Made by a program: the position numbers and the translations under genes. The notes under the pieces were generated by a model. It was given only the letters and a program-made list of their open reading frames with translations. It was not told the DNA's origin and searched no databases. From Qingrenia yutianensis (GTDB lineage: Bacteria > Bacillota > Clostridia > UMGS1810), in contig NZ_JACRTE010000012.1 in assembly GCF_014385105.1 (NCBI RefSeq), forward strand, positions 1 through 55,610: DNA of 55,610 nt, written 5' to 3'. Positions within the stretch are counted from its first letter, which is position 1, and every line of letters starts with the position of its first letter. This document shows positions 23,939 to 31,118 of this stretch, piece after piece.

Positions 23939-24710
23939 TTTTGTAATCTCCCTGTTTAAAAATTTCCAAAAGTCCCTTAAGAGTGAGCGACGAATCAATG
24001 TGCGTTATGGTTTTCGACTCCTCGGCAATCATTCGCGCAAGTCCGCCAGTCGCGATAACCTCCGCATCGGGAGCATTAAGTTCGTCTTTCATTTTCTGAA
24101 CAATATAATCGACACTGCCAACATAGCCGTAGTATACGCCCGAACGCATTGAATTTACGGTGTTGGTGCCGATTGAACGGTCAGGTTTTGATATTTCAAT
24201 TCTCGGAAGCTTTGCGGTTTTTTCAAAAAGCGCCTCCATCGAAATTTTAACGCCCGGCATAATCGCACCGCCGAGATATTCGTACTTTTCGTTTATCGCG
24301 CAAAAAGTCGTCGCCGTGCCGAAATCCACAATCAGCATAGGTACTTTGTAAATGCTTATCGCGCCGATTGCGTTAACAATGCGGTCTGCGCCCACTTCGT
24401 TTTTGTTGTCGTATTTTATTTTAAGCTTTGATTTAACGTTGCTGTCGACGATAATCGGCTCAATGCCTAGATATTTGCGCATTGCGTGCGTGAGTGAATA
24501 CATAATCGGCGGAACAACCGACGAAATGATGACATTTTCAATTTTTTTGTAGTCGATATTGTCAAACTTGAAGAAATTGAGAAGCATAATTCCGATTTCG
24601 TCCGCTGATTTGTCTTTATTTGTGGCAATTCTCCAGCTTACTTTAAGATTATCGCCGTCATAAACACCCATAGTTATGTGTGTATTTCCAACGTCTGTAA
24701 CAAGAAGCAT
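23931..24710 (-). CDS. coaX: Type III pantothenate kinase
   Basis: CoaX phosphorylates pantothenate, the first step to coenzyme A, and unlike type I is not feedback-inhibited by CoA. The 259-residue protein has the ASKHA-fold phosphate loop LLVTDVGNTHITMGVYDG at the N-terminus, the family motif NEVGADRIVNAIGA, the second phosphate loop VDFGTATTFCAI, GGAIMPGV and ATGGLARMI. The birA-coaX neighbourhood is common in Clostridia. It starts 20 bases after dusB. Confidence 0.95.
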   Translation of the reverse strand: MLLVTDVGNTHITMGVYDGDNLKVSWRIATNKDKSADEIGIMLLNFFKFDNIDYKKIENVIISSVVPPIMYSLTHAMRKYLGIEPIIVDSNVKSKLKIKYDNKNEVGADRIVNAIGAISIYKVPMLIVDFGTATTFCAINEKYEYLGGAIMPGVKISMEALFEKTAKLPRIEISKPDRSIGTNTVNSMRSGVYYGYVGSVDYIVQKMKDELNAPDAEVIATGGLARMIAEESKTITHIDSSLTLKGLLEIFKQGDYKNV

Positions 24711-24729
24711 TTTTATAACCTCCGAATTT

Positions 24730-25704
24730 TTATAATGAAGAAAAGTATTCCGTTATGCAATTTTTAAGCTCGGCAAAACTGCGCGAGGTGTTGACTTTAT
24801 ACCTTATCTCCGCAGAATTTTTAAGCCCTTTTGTATACCACGCAACGTGCTTGCGCGCCTCCTGCGAACCGATATATTCGCCTTTGTCGGCAATTAGCAT
24901 ATCAAGCTGCCAAATAAGCGTTTCAAGACGCTCGGACGGCGGCATTTCGCGAAACTCTCCAGTTTCAAGATAGCTTAAAATCTGCCCGAAAATAAACGGA
25001 TTTCCCTGTGCGCCTCTGCCGACCATGATAAAATCGCAGTTTGTTTCGTCAAACATTTTTTCCGCGTCGTACGGCGACTGAATATCGCCGTTGCCGATAA
25101 CGGGAATTTTCACCGCGTTTTTAACATCTTTTATAATGCTCCAATCGGCTTTTCCCGAATAATACATTTCGCGCGTTCTCGGGTGAATGCATATCGCGTC
25201 CGCACCGCTCTGTTCGATTATTTTTGCCGTTTCAACTGCGGTTACCGTGTCAAATCCGCTCCTGATTTTCACCGTTACGGGAACATTGACCGCCATTTTT
25301 ACCTCCGACACGATTTTTGCGATTTTTGACGTATCCTTCAAAAGCGCACTGCCGTCACCGCATTTTACAACTTTCGGCGCAGGGCAACCCATATTGATGT
25401 CCAAAATGTCCGCGCCCGTCGACAATGCCTTATATGCCGTTTGTGCCATGATTTTTTCGTCGCTGCCGAAAATCTGCACCGCAAGCGGTTTGTCAAATTC
25501 GTCCGTTTTAATTATTTCAAGCGTTTTGCGGTCGTTGTAAAAAAGCGCTTTTGAGCTTATCATCTCGCTGTATGCAAGCGACGCGCCGTATTTTCGGCAT
25601 ACGCGCCTGAATGCAAGGTCGCTCACACCTGCCATAGGCGCCGCAAACACTCTGTTTTTCAGTTTTACGTTTCCTATTTTTATATCGCTGTTATTTTTAT
25701 TCAT
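24730..25704 (-). CDS. dusB: tRNA-dihydrouridine synthase (DusB type)
   Basis: Dus enzymes reduce uridines in the tRNA D loop using FMN and NADPH. This 324-residue TIM-barrel protein has FAAPMAGVSDLAFRRVCRK, the FMN-site VQIFGSDE, the catalytic cysteine region INMGCPAPKVVKCGDGSALL, HPRTREMYYSGKADW and VIGNGDIQSPYDAE. ATG 25704 is chosen because it begins the conserved sequence. It has no ribosome-binding site and stands only about 7 bases after a good -10 box, which would make the mRNA leaderless. It is the first gene of a minus-strand run dusB-coaX-membrane protein-decarboxylase-birA. Confidence 0.94.
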   Translation of the reverse strand: MNKNNSDIKIGNVKLKNRVFAAPMAGVSDLAFRRVCRKYGASLAYSEMISSKALFYNDRKTLEIIKTDEFDKPLAVQIFGSDEKIMAQTAYKALSTGADILDINMGCPAPKVVKCGDGSALLKDTSKIAKIVSEVKMAVNVPVTVKIRSGFDTVTAVETAKIIEQSGADAICIHPRTREMYYSGKADWSIIKDVKNAVKIPVIGNGDIQSPYDAEKMFDETNCDFIMVGRGAQGNPFIFGQILSYLETGEFREMPPSERLETLIWQLDMLIADKGEYIGSQEARKHVAWYTKGLKNSAEIRYKVNTSRSFAELKNCITEYFSSL

Positions 25705-25710
25705 ATATAT

Positions 25711-25739
25711 ACTATACCGCATTTTTTTAAAATTGGCAA
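25711..25739 (-). promoter_or_regulatory. Promoter of the dusB operon
   Basis: Minus-strand TTGCCA (25739-25734), 17-base spacer, TATAGT (25716-25711). The expected transcription start coincides with the dusB ATG at 25704. Confidence 0.7.
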
Positions 25740-25807
25740 TATCTTTGCGCCAATTTTTGAAAAAACCTTTATTAAATTTTTTAATATTATCAGCCAATCA
25801 TATTTTA

Positions 25808-25836
25808 TTGACAGTTATTTTGCAATTTGATAAAAT
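25808..25836 (+). promoter_or_regulatory. Promoter of a tiny transcript
   Basis: TTGACA (25808-25813), 17-base spacer, TAAAAT (25831-25836), in the gap between dusB and the NlpC/P60 gene. Confidence 0.7.
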
Positions 25837-25855
25837 TTTCTTTGAGGCGGTATGT

Positions 25856-25924
25856 ATGATTAAAAATTTTGCGGACAAGGCGAATGAGTTTTTGCCCGTT
25901 TTGATAATATCGATGCACCTATGA
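25856..25924 (+). CDS. Candidate 22-residue small protein
   Basis: A short frame starting ATG 25856, 5 bases after GAGGCGG, and ending TGA 25924. The peptide begins MIKNFADKANEF and ends with a hydrophobic stretch PVLIISMHL, so it could lie on or in the membrane. It has its own near-consensus promoter and is followed by an 8-bp hairpin, which makes a complete minimal gene. I recognise no family. It could also be a fragment of a decayed gene or a noncoding RNA unit. The rest of the 25,705-26,229 gap is AT-rich and shows only the next promoter. Confidence 0.45.
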   Translation: MIKNFADKANEFLPVLIISMHL

Positions 25925-25933
25925 CGGTTAAAT

Positions 25934-25967
25934 TGCCGTGCCGATACGCTTTCCGCTTTGCACGGCA
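25934..25967 (+). terminator. Hairpin after the tiny ORF
   Basis: TGCCGTGC (25934-25941) pairs with GCACGGCA (25960-25967) around an 18-base loop; only TTCTT follows, so termination would be modest. Confidence 0.45.
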
Positions 25968-26140
25968 TTCTTATGTATTATAAGAAAATATTTTAACAAA
26001 TGATGTAAAAGCAAAAGCAATTTAACAAAAATCAGTCGATGTTTTGTGCAAAAATACTATTTTTTTCGACGTTGAACTATGCCGAATTAACAAATTTTAT
26101 AACAAACTTTCAAAAATTATTAAAAAAATGTTAAAAAAGT

Positions 26141-26206
26141 TTGACAAATGTTAAAAAGTATGATATACTCTTAATCACAGTGATGATTTGAGGGGGAACT
26201 CAAATC
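26141..26206 (+). promoter_or_regulatory. Promoter and 5' hairpin of the NlpC/P60 gene
   Basis: TTGACA (26141-26146), 17-base spacer, TATACT (26164-26169). The leader then forms a clean hairpin GATTTGAG (26185-26192)/CTCAAATC (26199-26206) with loop GGGGAA, 12 bases before the true GGAGG site. The hairpin probably stabilises the mRNA 5' end. Confidence 0.75.
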
Positions 26207-26229
26207 AAAACACAAATTGGAGGATACAT

Positions 26230-26913
26230 ATGAAAAAAACAATAATAGGTATTTTGGCAGCTTTGTTTACTGTTTCGTTATTGACTGTAACCGCTTTTGC
26301 GGATAATGAAAAGGGTGTTGTTACGGCAGATGTTCTCAATGTGAGAAGTCAGCCTCAAATTGCGGACAACGTTGTAGGTTCGCTTTACAACGGTCAGACG
26401 GTGGACATTCTTGCGGCCGACGGAAATTGGTATAAAATTGATTACAACAGTATTCCTGCTTATGTCCACAGTGACTACATTCTTTTGAGAACATCGTATC
26501 TTACTTCTCGCGACGGAAACGGCGCCGAAAAGCGCGGGACTCTCGGCGAAGAAGTTGTTGAATTTGCAAAAAATTACCTCGGCACACCTTATGTTTACGG
26601 CGGTGCGTCACCGTCGGGGTTTGACTGCTCGGGTTTTGTGTATTATGTTTACAAAAACTTCGGTGTGACGCTCAACAGAGTTGCGGCAGACCAGAGCAAA
26701 AACGGTTATGTTGTTGAACGTTCTGATCTTATGCCGGGTGATATAGTACTTTTTTCGAGAACTCTTGACGGCTACATTTCACATGTCGGTATCTATGTTG
26801 GTGACAACCAGTTTATTCATTCACCGCAGACGGGCAAAAGCGTTGAAATTGTTTCAATGTCGTCCGGATATTACAATTACGGATATGTAGGTGCAAGGAG
26901 AATATTTAAGTAA
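26230..26913 (+). CDS. Secreted SH3b-NlpC/P60 peptidoglycan endopeptidase
   Basis: This 227-residue protein should cut stem peptides of peptidoglycan outside the cell. ATG 26230 is 6 bases after GGAGG. A signal peptide spans about 1-24 (IIGILAALFTVSLLTVTAFA), followed by an SH3_3 domain at about 28-85 (LNVRSQPQIADNVVGSL) and a C-terminal NlpC/P60 domain with the catalytic triad visible: Cys in SGFDCSGFVYYVY, His in ISHVGIYVG, and a third polar residue in FIHSPQ. It stands alone between its own promoter and terminator. Confidence 0.93.
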   Translation: MKKTIIGILAALFTVSLLTVTAFADNEKGVVTADVLNVRSQPQIADNVVGSLYNGQTVDILAADGNWYKIDYNSIPAYVHSDYILLRTSYLTSRDGNGAEKRGTLGEEVVEFAKNYLGTPYVYGGASPSGFDCSGFVYYVYKNFGVTLNRVAADQSKNGYVVERSDLMPGDIVLFSRTLDGYISHVGIYVGDNQFIHSPQTGKSVEIVSMSSGYYNYGYVGARRIFK

Positions 26914-26919
26914 AAAGCG

Positions 26920-26957
26920 AGGCAAACTGAAATTGTTCGGTTTGCCTTTGTTTTTTT
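26920..26957 (+). terminator. Terminator of the NlpC/P60 gene
   Basis: AGGCAAAC (26920-26927) pairs with GTTTGCCT (26940-26947), followed by TTGTTTTTTT. The T-run touches the ribosome-binding site of the next gene, so the next gene depends on read-through. Confidence 0.85.
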
Positions 26958-26970
26958 GAGGGAGAATAAT

Positions 26971-27276
26971 ATGAGTTTTTATAATGTTGTTTACGGTAAA
27001 GTTAAGCAAATTCCGAAAGGAAAGGTTGCAACGTACGGTCAGATTGCGGCGTTGTGCGGTTCTCCCAGAGCGTCGCGCGCGGTGGGGTATGCACTGCATT
27101 TTAACCCCGAGCCGGGAGTTATTCCGTGTCATCGCGTTGTGAACCGTTTCGGGGCGCTTGCGCCGAGCTTTGCTTTCGGCGGAAAAGAAGTACAAAAGGC
27201 GCTCCTCGAAAAAGAGAGTGTTGAAGTTAACGACGATTTTATTGTCAATCTTGAAAAATTTCAGTGGCATTCGTAA
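26971..27276 (+). CDS. MGMT-family methylated-DNA--cysteine methyltransferase, C-terminal domain only
   Basis: A 101-residue protein equal to the DNA-binding domain of O6-alkylguanine alkyltransferases. It has the Tyr-arg-finger region ATYGQIAALCGSPRASRAVG and the acceptor-cysteine motif IPCHRVVNRFG, so the Cys is retained, unlike in the alkyltransferase-like proteins that carry Trp. It may therefore repair DNA directly, but lacks the usual N-terminal domain. ATG 26971 is 6 bases after GAGGGAG. It lies just after the NlpC/P60 terminator and ends before a strong bidirectional terminator. Confidence 0.9.
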   Translation: MSFYNVVYGKVKQIPKGKVATYGQIAALCGSPRASRAVGYALHFNPEPGVIPCHRVVNRFGALAPSFAFGGKEVQKALLEKESVEVNDDFIVNLEKFQWHS

Positions 27277-27282
27277 TAAAAC

Positions 27283-27345
27283 AAAAAACGACGGCTGAAA
27301 GCCAATACTTTCTTACCGAGAAAGGCTTTGCACCGTCGTTTTTTT
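27283..27345. terminator. Bidirectional terminator between ogt-like gene and GH2 gene
   Basis: AAAAAACGACGG (27283-27294) pairs with CCGTCGTTTTTT (27333-27344); inner stems AAAGCC/GGCTTT and CTTTC/GAAAG continue it. It serves two converging genes. Confidence 0.9.
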
Positions 27346-27348
27346 ATG

Positions 27349-29688
27349 TTAATTCTTCGCCTTTTTAAGCGGAATATCAATAACCGCCGTATCTAAATTT
27401 TCGCTGAAAGCATACACTTTCAAAACGCCCTCGCCGTTTCCGACGCGCACCGCTGCCGAGCATTTTCCGGCGCGCATTTTTCTGTCGGGACAGCTTGGCG
27501 GAATATGGTCGGAAATATCCGAACCAGTGCCGACGACTGCGCCGAGCTTGTTTGCGGAAAATTTGATAAATGCCTCCGCATCGGGAACTTCTCTGCCGTT
27601 TTCGTCAACACAAACACAGGTTAAAAGCGCCAAATCCCTGCCGTTTGCATATTCGATTTTGTTGTCAAGCGTAAGTTTTAATTTCACGGGTTTGCCCGTC
27701 GTTTCAATCTTTTCTTCGGACACAATTTTTCCGTTTATTTTGCCGATTGCTCTGATTTCGCCCTTTTCATACGGAACATTCCATTCACCGTGTCCGTATT
27801 TTTCAATTTTTTTCGCGCCGAGCGATTTTCCGTTTAACATAAGTTCCGCTTCGTCACAGTTTGTGTAAATCCACACTTTTATAATTTCGCCCTCAAGACC
27901 GCTGAAATTCCAGTGCGGAAGAATGTGCACCATAGGCTCGTCAGACCAGTGCGATTTGTTTTGATAAAACGCGTCCTTTTTTTGCAGATACATATCAATT
28001 GCGCCCGAGATGGAGCAGAGTCGGGGCCACACGCATTCTCCGCGGTGTTCAAATGCAATCCATTGAAAACTTCCGGCAATCCAGTCGCGCTCGGCAACGT
28101 ATTTCCAGGTTTTCTCTCTTCCCAAAAACCACTTGTTTGTATCTTTGTCGTATGCCGACGCAAAACTGCGCTCGGTGTTGTCGTCAAAATAATGTCCTCT
28201 TGTCGTGCCCGTTGCACAGCATTCTGTCACCACAAAAGGTTTATCGGGGTGCATTTTATGCAGATTTTCGTAATGCTGAAGATTGTAGTTTATGCCGATA
28301 ACGTCCGCCAAATCAAGAACTGTCGCATCAAGCGGGTCGTTTGAAATTGCAGTTGTCACAGGGCGCGATTTGTCGAGCTTTTTCACCGATGCAATCATAG
28401 TTTTTGCAATTCGTCTGCCCTGCTCGGTGAGGTGCTTGGGTTCTTCGTTTCCCACCGACCACAAAATTACCGACGGTCGGTTTCTGTCGCGTTTTATAAG
28501 CGTTTCAAGCTGTGCAATTCCCTCATCGGTCGAGTCGTACCAGCGCGTTTCGTCCATAACGAGAATACCGTTTTCGTCCAACGCGTCCATAGTCGCCTCG
28601 GCGTGCGGATAGTGTGACGTCCTGTACGCGTTTGCGCCCATTTCTTTAATCATTTCAATGCGGTATTTGTAAACGTTGTCGGGTACTGCCTTGCCCGTCA
28701 GACCGTAATCCTGGTGCGCGCACACGCCTTTTAATTTCACCTGTCTGCCGTTTAAAATAAATCCATTTTCGCAGTCGAATTTAAACGTTCTGAACCCGAA
28801 TTTCGTTTCGGTTTGGTCAATAAGCGTGCCGTTTGAAAATATTTTTGTAACGATTTTATACATATTAGGCGTATCTGTGTCCCAGATTAAAGGATTTGCG
28901 ATATTTAGTTTTTGATTTGCCGTTATTTTGCTTTTGCAATCAATGCTTAAATTATCTTCGGTATGCATAATTTCGCTGTTGTCCAATGTGCAAAGTGCTG
29001 ATTTCAGGGTAAAATCTGCATTGTCATATGCACAGTTTAAAACTGTTGTTTCAATGTTTACGTCCCAGTTTTCGCTGTCCGTTTTTTGCGGATTGACATA
29101 AATACCCCAAAGATCAACGGCAATTTCGGCGGTTTTTATAAGCCAGACATTGCGGTAAATTCCGCCGCCCTGATACCACCAGCCCTCGTGCGATGACGAG
29201 TCGGTATACACGGCAAGAATGTTTTCGCGGTCAAAATAAACGTTGTCGGTAATGTCAACCTCAAACGGCGTGTAACCGCAAAAATTGTGTTTCATAAGAC
29301 AACCGTTTAAATACACCGTTGCATTTGTGGCAACGCCCTCAAAATAAAGCGTTATGCGCTTGTTTTTGTCGGACGCATCAAGCGAAAAATGCTTTCTGTA
29401 CCACGCGTTTTCATATTTAAAATATCCGAGCGCCTGCGGATTTTCTTTGCTCGGTGTCTGCTCAATTATGTAATCGTGCGGAAGATTTACGTCCAGCCAT
29501 AAGTCGGGACTTGTGTTGCCAAGCTCGAACGAATCTGAATTGTCGCTGTAATAGCACGACGCGGGACCTATCATCATTCGCTCGGTTTTCGCGCCCATAT
29601 AGTCGGGGCCTTTCATAACCGTGTTCCGAGCAGGCAGGTCACCGCAGTGAAATTTCCAGCCGTCGTTAAACAAAATTTTTTCTCTCAT
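27349..29688 (-). CDS. Glycoside hydrolase family 2 (beta-galactosidase/beta-glucuronidase type)
   Basis: A 779-residue cytoplasmic enzyme without signal peptide. It has the GH2 layout: jelly-roll sugar-binding domain (about 50-200, with WYRKHFSL and GVATNATVYLNG), an immunoglobulin-like domain (about 205-300), the TIM barrel (about 305-590) with KGVCAHQDYGLTG, NAYRTSHYPH and the acid/base Glu in LWSVGNEEPK, a nucleophile candidate Glu in FVVTECCATG, and C-terminal Ig-like domains. The substrate could be a beta-galactoside or beta-glucuronide; sequence alone does not decide. It starts after GGAGG and is transcribed divergently from an AraC regulator that probably controls it. Confidence 0.9.
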   Translation of the reverse strand: MREKILFNDGWKFHCGDLPARNTVMKGPDYMGAKTERMMIGPASCYYSDNSDSFELGNTSPDLWLDVNLPHDYIIEQTPSKENPQALGYFKYENAWYRKHFSLDASDKNKRITLYFEGVATNATVYLNGCLMKHNFCGYTPFEVDITDNVYFDRENILAVYTDSSSHEGWWYQGGGIYRNVWLIKTAEIAVDLWGIYVNPQKTDSENWDVNIETTVLNCAYDNADFTLKSALCTLDNSEIMHTEDNLSIDCKSKITANQKLNIANPLIWDTDTPNMYKIVTKIFSNGTLIDQTETKFGFRTFKFDCENGFILNGRQVKLKGVCAHQDYGLTGKAVPDNVYKYRIEMIKEMGANAYRTSHYPHAEATMDALDENGILVMDETRWYDSTDEGIAQLETLIKRDRNRPSVILWSVGNEEPKHLTEQGRRIAKTMIASVKKLDKSRPVTTAISNDPLDATVLDLADVIGINYNLQHYENLHKMHPDKPFVVTECCATGTTRGHYFDDNTERSFASAYDKDTNKWFLGREKTWKYVAERDWIAGSFQWIAFEHRGECVWPRLCSISGAIDMYLQKKDAFYQNKSHWSDEPMVHILPHWNFSGLEGEIIKVWIYTNCDEAELMLNGKSLGAKKIEKYGHGEWNVPYEKGEIRAIGKINGKIVSEEKIETTGKPVKLKLTLDNKIEYANGRDLALLTCVCVDENGREVPDAEAFIKFSANKLGAVVGTGSDISDHIPPSCPDRKMRAGKCSAAVRVGNGEGVLKVYAFSENLDTAVIDIPLKKAKN

Positions 29689-29708
29689 TTTTTGCCTCCG
29701 TTTACATC

Positions 29709-29752
29709 ATATTTGTTAATTTTAATATAGCAAATATCATATAAACAAACAA
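29709..29752 (-). promoter_or_regulatory. GH2 promoter with overlapping inverted repeat
   Basis: Minus-strand TTGTTT (29752-29747), 17-base spacer, TATATT (29729-29724). ATATTTG (29709-29715) and CAAATAT (29731-29737) form a 7-bp inverted repeat across the -10 box and could be the AraC-protein operator. Confidence 0.5.
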
Positions 29753-29788
29753 TGCAGTTTTTTGCTGAATATATGCACAAAACAGCTA

Positions 29789-29817
29789 TTGATTTTAAAT
29801 TTTCGTTATGCTATAAT
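29789..29817 (+). promoter_or_regulatory. Promoter of the AraC-family regulator
   Basis: TTGATT (29789-29794), 17-base spacer, TATAAT (29812-29817), 23 bases before the ATG at 29841, which is preceded by CGGAGGCGG. Confidence 0.75.
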
Positions 29818-29840
29818 AGTTTGTAACGGAGGCGGATTTT

Positions 29841-30647
29841 ATGAATACGGTTATTGCAAAAAACGAAAAATACGATTTCTTTTCGGATAAATATTTAAAC
29901 ATAAATTCGTGCGGAAAGCTTTTTAATACGGGATATAAAATTCTGCGAAAAAACGGCAGAAGCGACTATCACCTTCTGTATGTGAAGTCGGGCAGATGCA
30001 ATGCCGTGTTTGACGGGAAAGAATACACGTTAACCGACGGAAATTTTGTGCTTTATTATCCTTATCAAACACAGGAATATTCGTTTGACGAAACGGGTTG
30101 TACAACGCTGTGGATACACTTTTCGGGCAGAGCATCGGCGGAAATTTTGTCGGAATTAAATATAAAACCGGGTGCGTATCAAAGCAGACTTTCCGACAAC
30201 GGCACGGCGATATTTGAGGAGCTTATACGCGAATTTCACCTAAAACACTATATGCACCATTCGGCTGAAAACGCACTTCTGATTTATCTTCTTACTTTGC
30301 TTTCAAGGCACATACATACAGTGCAGGACGTAAGCGACATTGAGCGCGTTATTATGCTTATGAACATAAGCTTTGACATTCCGTACAATTCCGAACCGTA
30401 CGCGAAAATGTGCGCATTGAGCCAAAGCAGATTTTCACATAAGTTCAAAGAAGTGACGGGCGAAGTGCCGAGCAGATATTTTATTAAACTGAAAATGGAA
30501 AAAGCGCGCGAACTTTTGAAATTTTCAAATCTCTCTGTTTCGGAAATTGCCGAAAGAGTGGGGTATGACAACGCGCTTTATTTCAGCAGAATTTTTAAAA
30601 AATACATACACCTTTCACCGACCGAATACAGAACAAAAACAAAATAA
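29841..30647 (+). CDS. AraC-family transcriptional regulator
   Basis: A 268-residue regulator. The N-terminal part is a cupin-like sensor domain (DYHLLYVKSGRCNAVFDGKE) as in sugar-responsive members. The C-terminal hundred residues hold two helix-turn-helix units: ALSQSRFSHKFKEVTGEVPS and LSVSEIAERVGYDNALYFSR, ending with the family signature FSRIFKKYIHLSPTEYR. It is divergent to the GH2 gene with 152 bases between, the usual arrangement for a local activator. The ligand is probably a sugar released or recognised by that pathway. Confidence 0.92.
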   Translation: MNTVIAKNEKYDFFSDKYLNINSCGKLFNTGYKILRKNGRSDYHLLYVKSGRCNAVFDGKEYTLTDGNFVLYYPYQTQEYSFDETGCTTLWIHFSGRASAEILSELNIKPGAYQSRLSDNGTAIFEELIREFHLKHYMHHSAENALLIYLLTLLSRHIHTVQDVSDIERVIMLMNISFDIPYNSEPYAKMCALSQSRFSHKFKEVTGEVPSRYFIKLKMEKARELLKFSNLSVSEIAERVGYDNALYFSRIFKKYIHLSPTEYRTKTK

Positions 30648-30667
30648 CCCCGTCAAAAGACGGGGTT
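30646..30667. terminator. Hairpin between araC-family gene and glyoxalase gene
   Basis: Perfect 9-bp stem AACCCCGTC/GACGGGGTT with AAAA loop starting inside the AraC stop codon. A T-run follows only some 12 bases later. It serves converging genes. Confidence 0.7.
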
Positions 30668-30687
30668 AAACTATGACATATTTTTTA

Positions 30688-31074
30688 TTAAACGAGCGGA
30701 GTTTTGCGCGAAATAAGGTGAAGAATATTTCCCTCAATATCGCGGAAAAACATTGTTCCGATACCTTTTTCGTTTACGACGGCGTCTTTTAAAATTTCCG
30801 CACCCGTTTCGGTAACCTTTTTAACCAAAGCGTCAAATTCGTCGGGTTCAACCGAAAATGCGATGTGTCTTATTCCGGGAACAGTGAGCGCTGTCGGAAC
30901 GTTTTCCGAGTCTGCGGTGCAGAATTCAATCATACTTTTGTCGGAAAATGCAACAAAATATGTACCTTTTTTGTTGTCGTAAACAATTTCGCCGTCAAAC
31001 AAATTTTTGTACCAGTCTGAAAGTTTTTTCGTGTCTTTTGCGTATATCGCAATGTGTTCGATGCCGATTTTCAT
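30688..31074 (-). CDS. VOC-family (glyoxalase fold) protein
   Basis: A 128-residue protein of the vicinal oxygen chelate superfamily with two beta-alpha-beta-beta-beta repeats: IGIEHIAIYAKDTKKLSDWY at the N-terminus and IRHIAFSVEPDEF in the middle, ending with FRDIEGNILHLI. The potential metal ligands (His in GIEHIA, Glu in MIEF, His in IRHIAF, Glu in DIEGN) are present, so a metal-dependent lyase, isomerase or dioxygenase activity is possible. Glyoxalase I itself cannot be claimed. GGAGAG precedes the ATG. Confidence 0.85.
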   Translation of the reverse strand: MKIGIEHIAIYAKDTKKLSDWYKNLFDGEIVYDNKKGTYFVAFSDKSMIEFCTADSENVPTALTVPGIRHIAFSVEPDEFDALVKKVTETGAEILKDAVVNEKGIGTMFFRDIEGNILHLISRKTPLV

Positions 31075-31101
31075 AAGTTAATCTCTCCTTAAAAATTTAT
31101 T

Positions 31102-31118
31102 AAAAGCATACGCTTTTA
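31102..31118 (-). terminator. Terminator of the dehydratase-activase operon
   Basis: On the minus strand AAAAGC-GTAT-GCTTTT, overlapping the stop codon of the last gene, is followed by an AT-rich stretch with TTTTT. Confidence 0.55.

Noticed and set aside
21053..25704. A defence or mobile cassette in the minus-strand block
   Set aside because: All five genes are ordinary metabolic or tRNA-modification genes with standard motifs, apart from one small membrane protein.
26971..27276. Calling the short MGMT protein an alkyltransferase-like (ATL) protein
   Set aside because: ATL proteins have Trp or Ala in place of the acceptor Cys; here the PCHR motif is intact.
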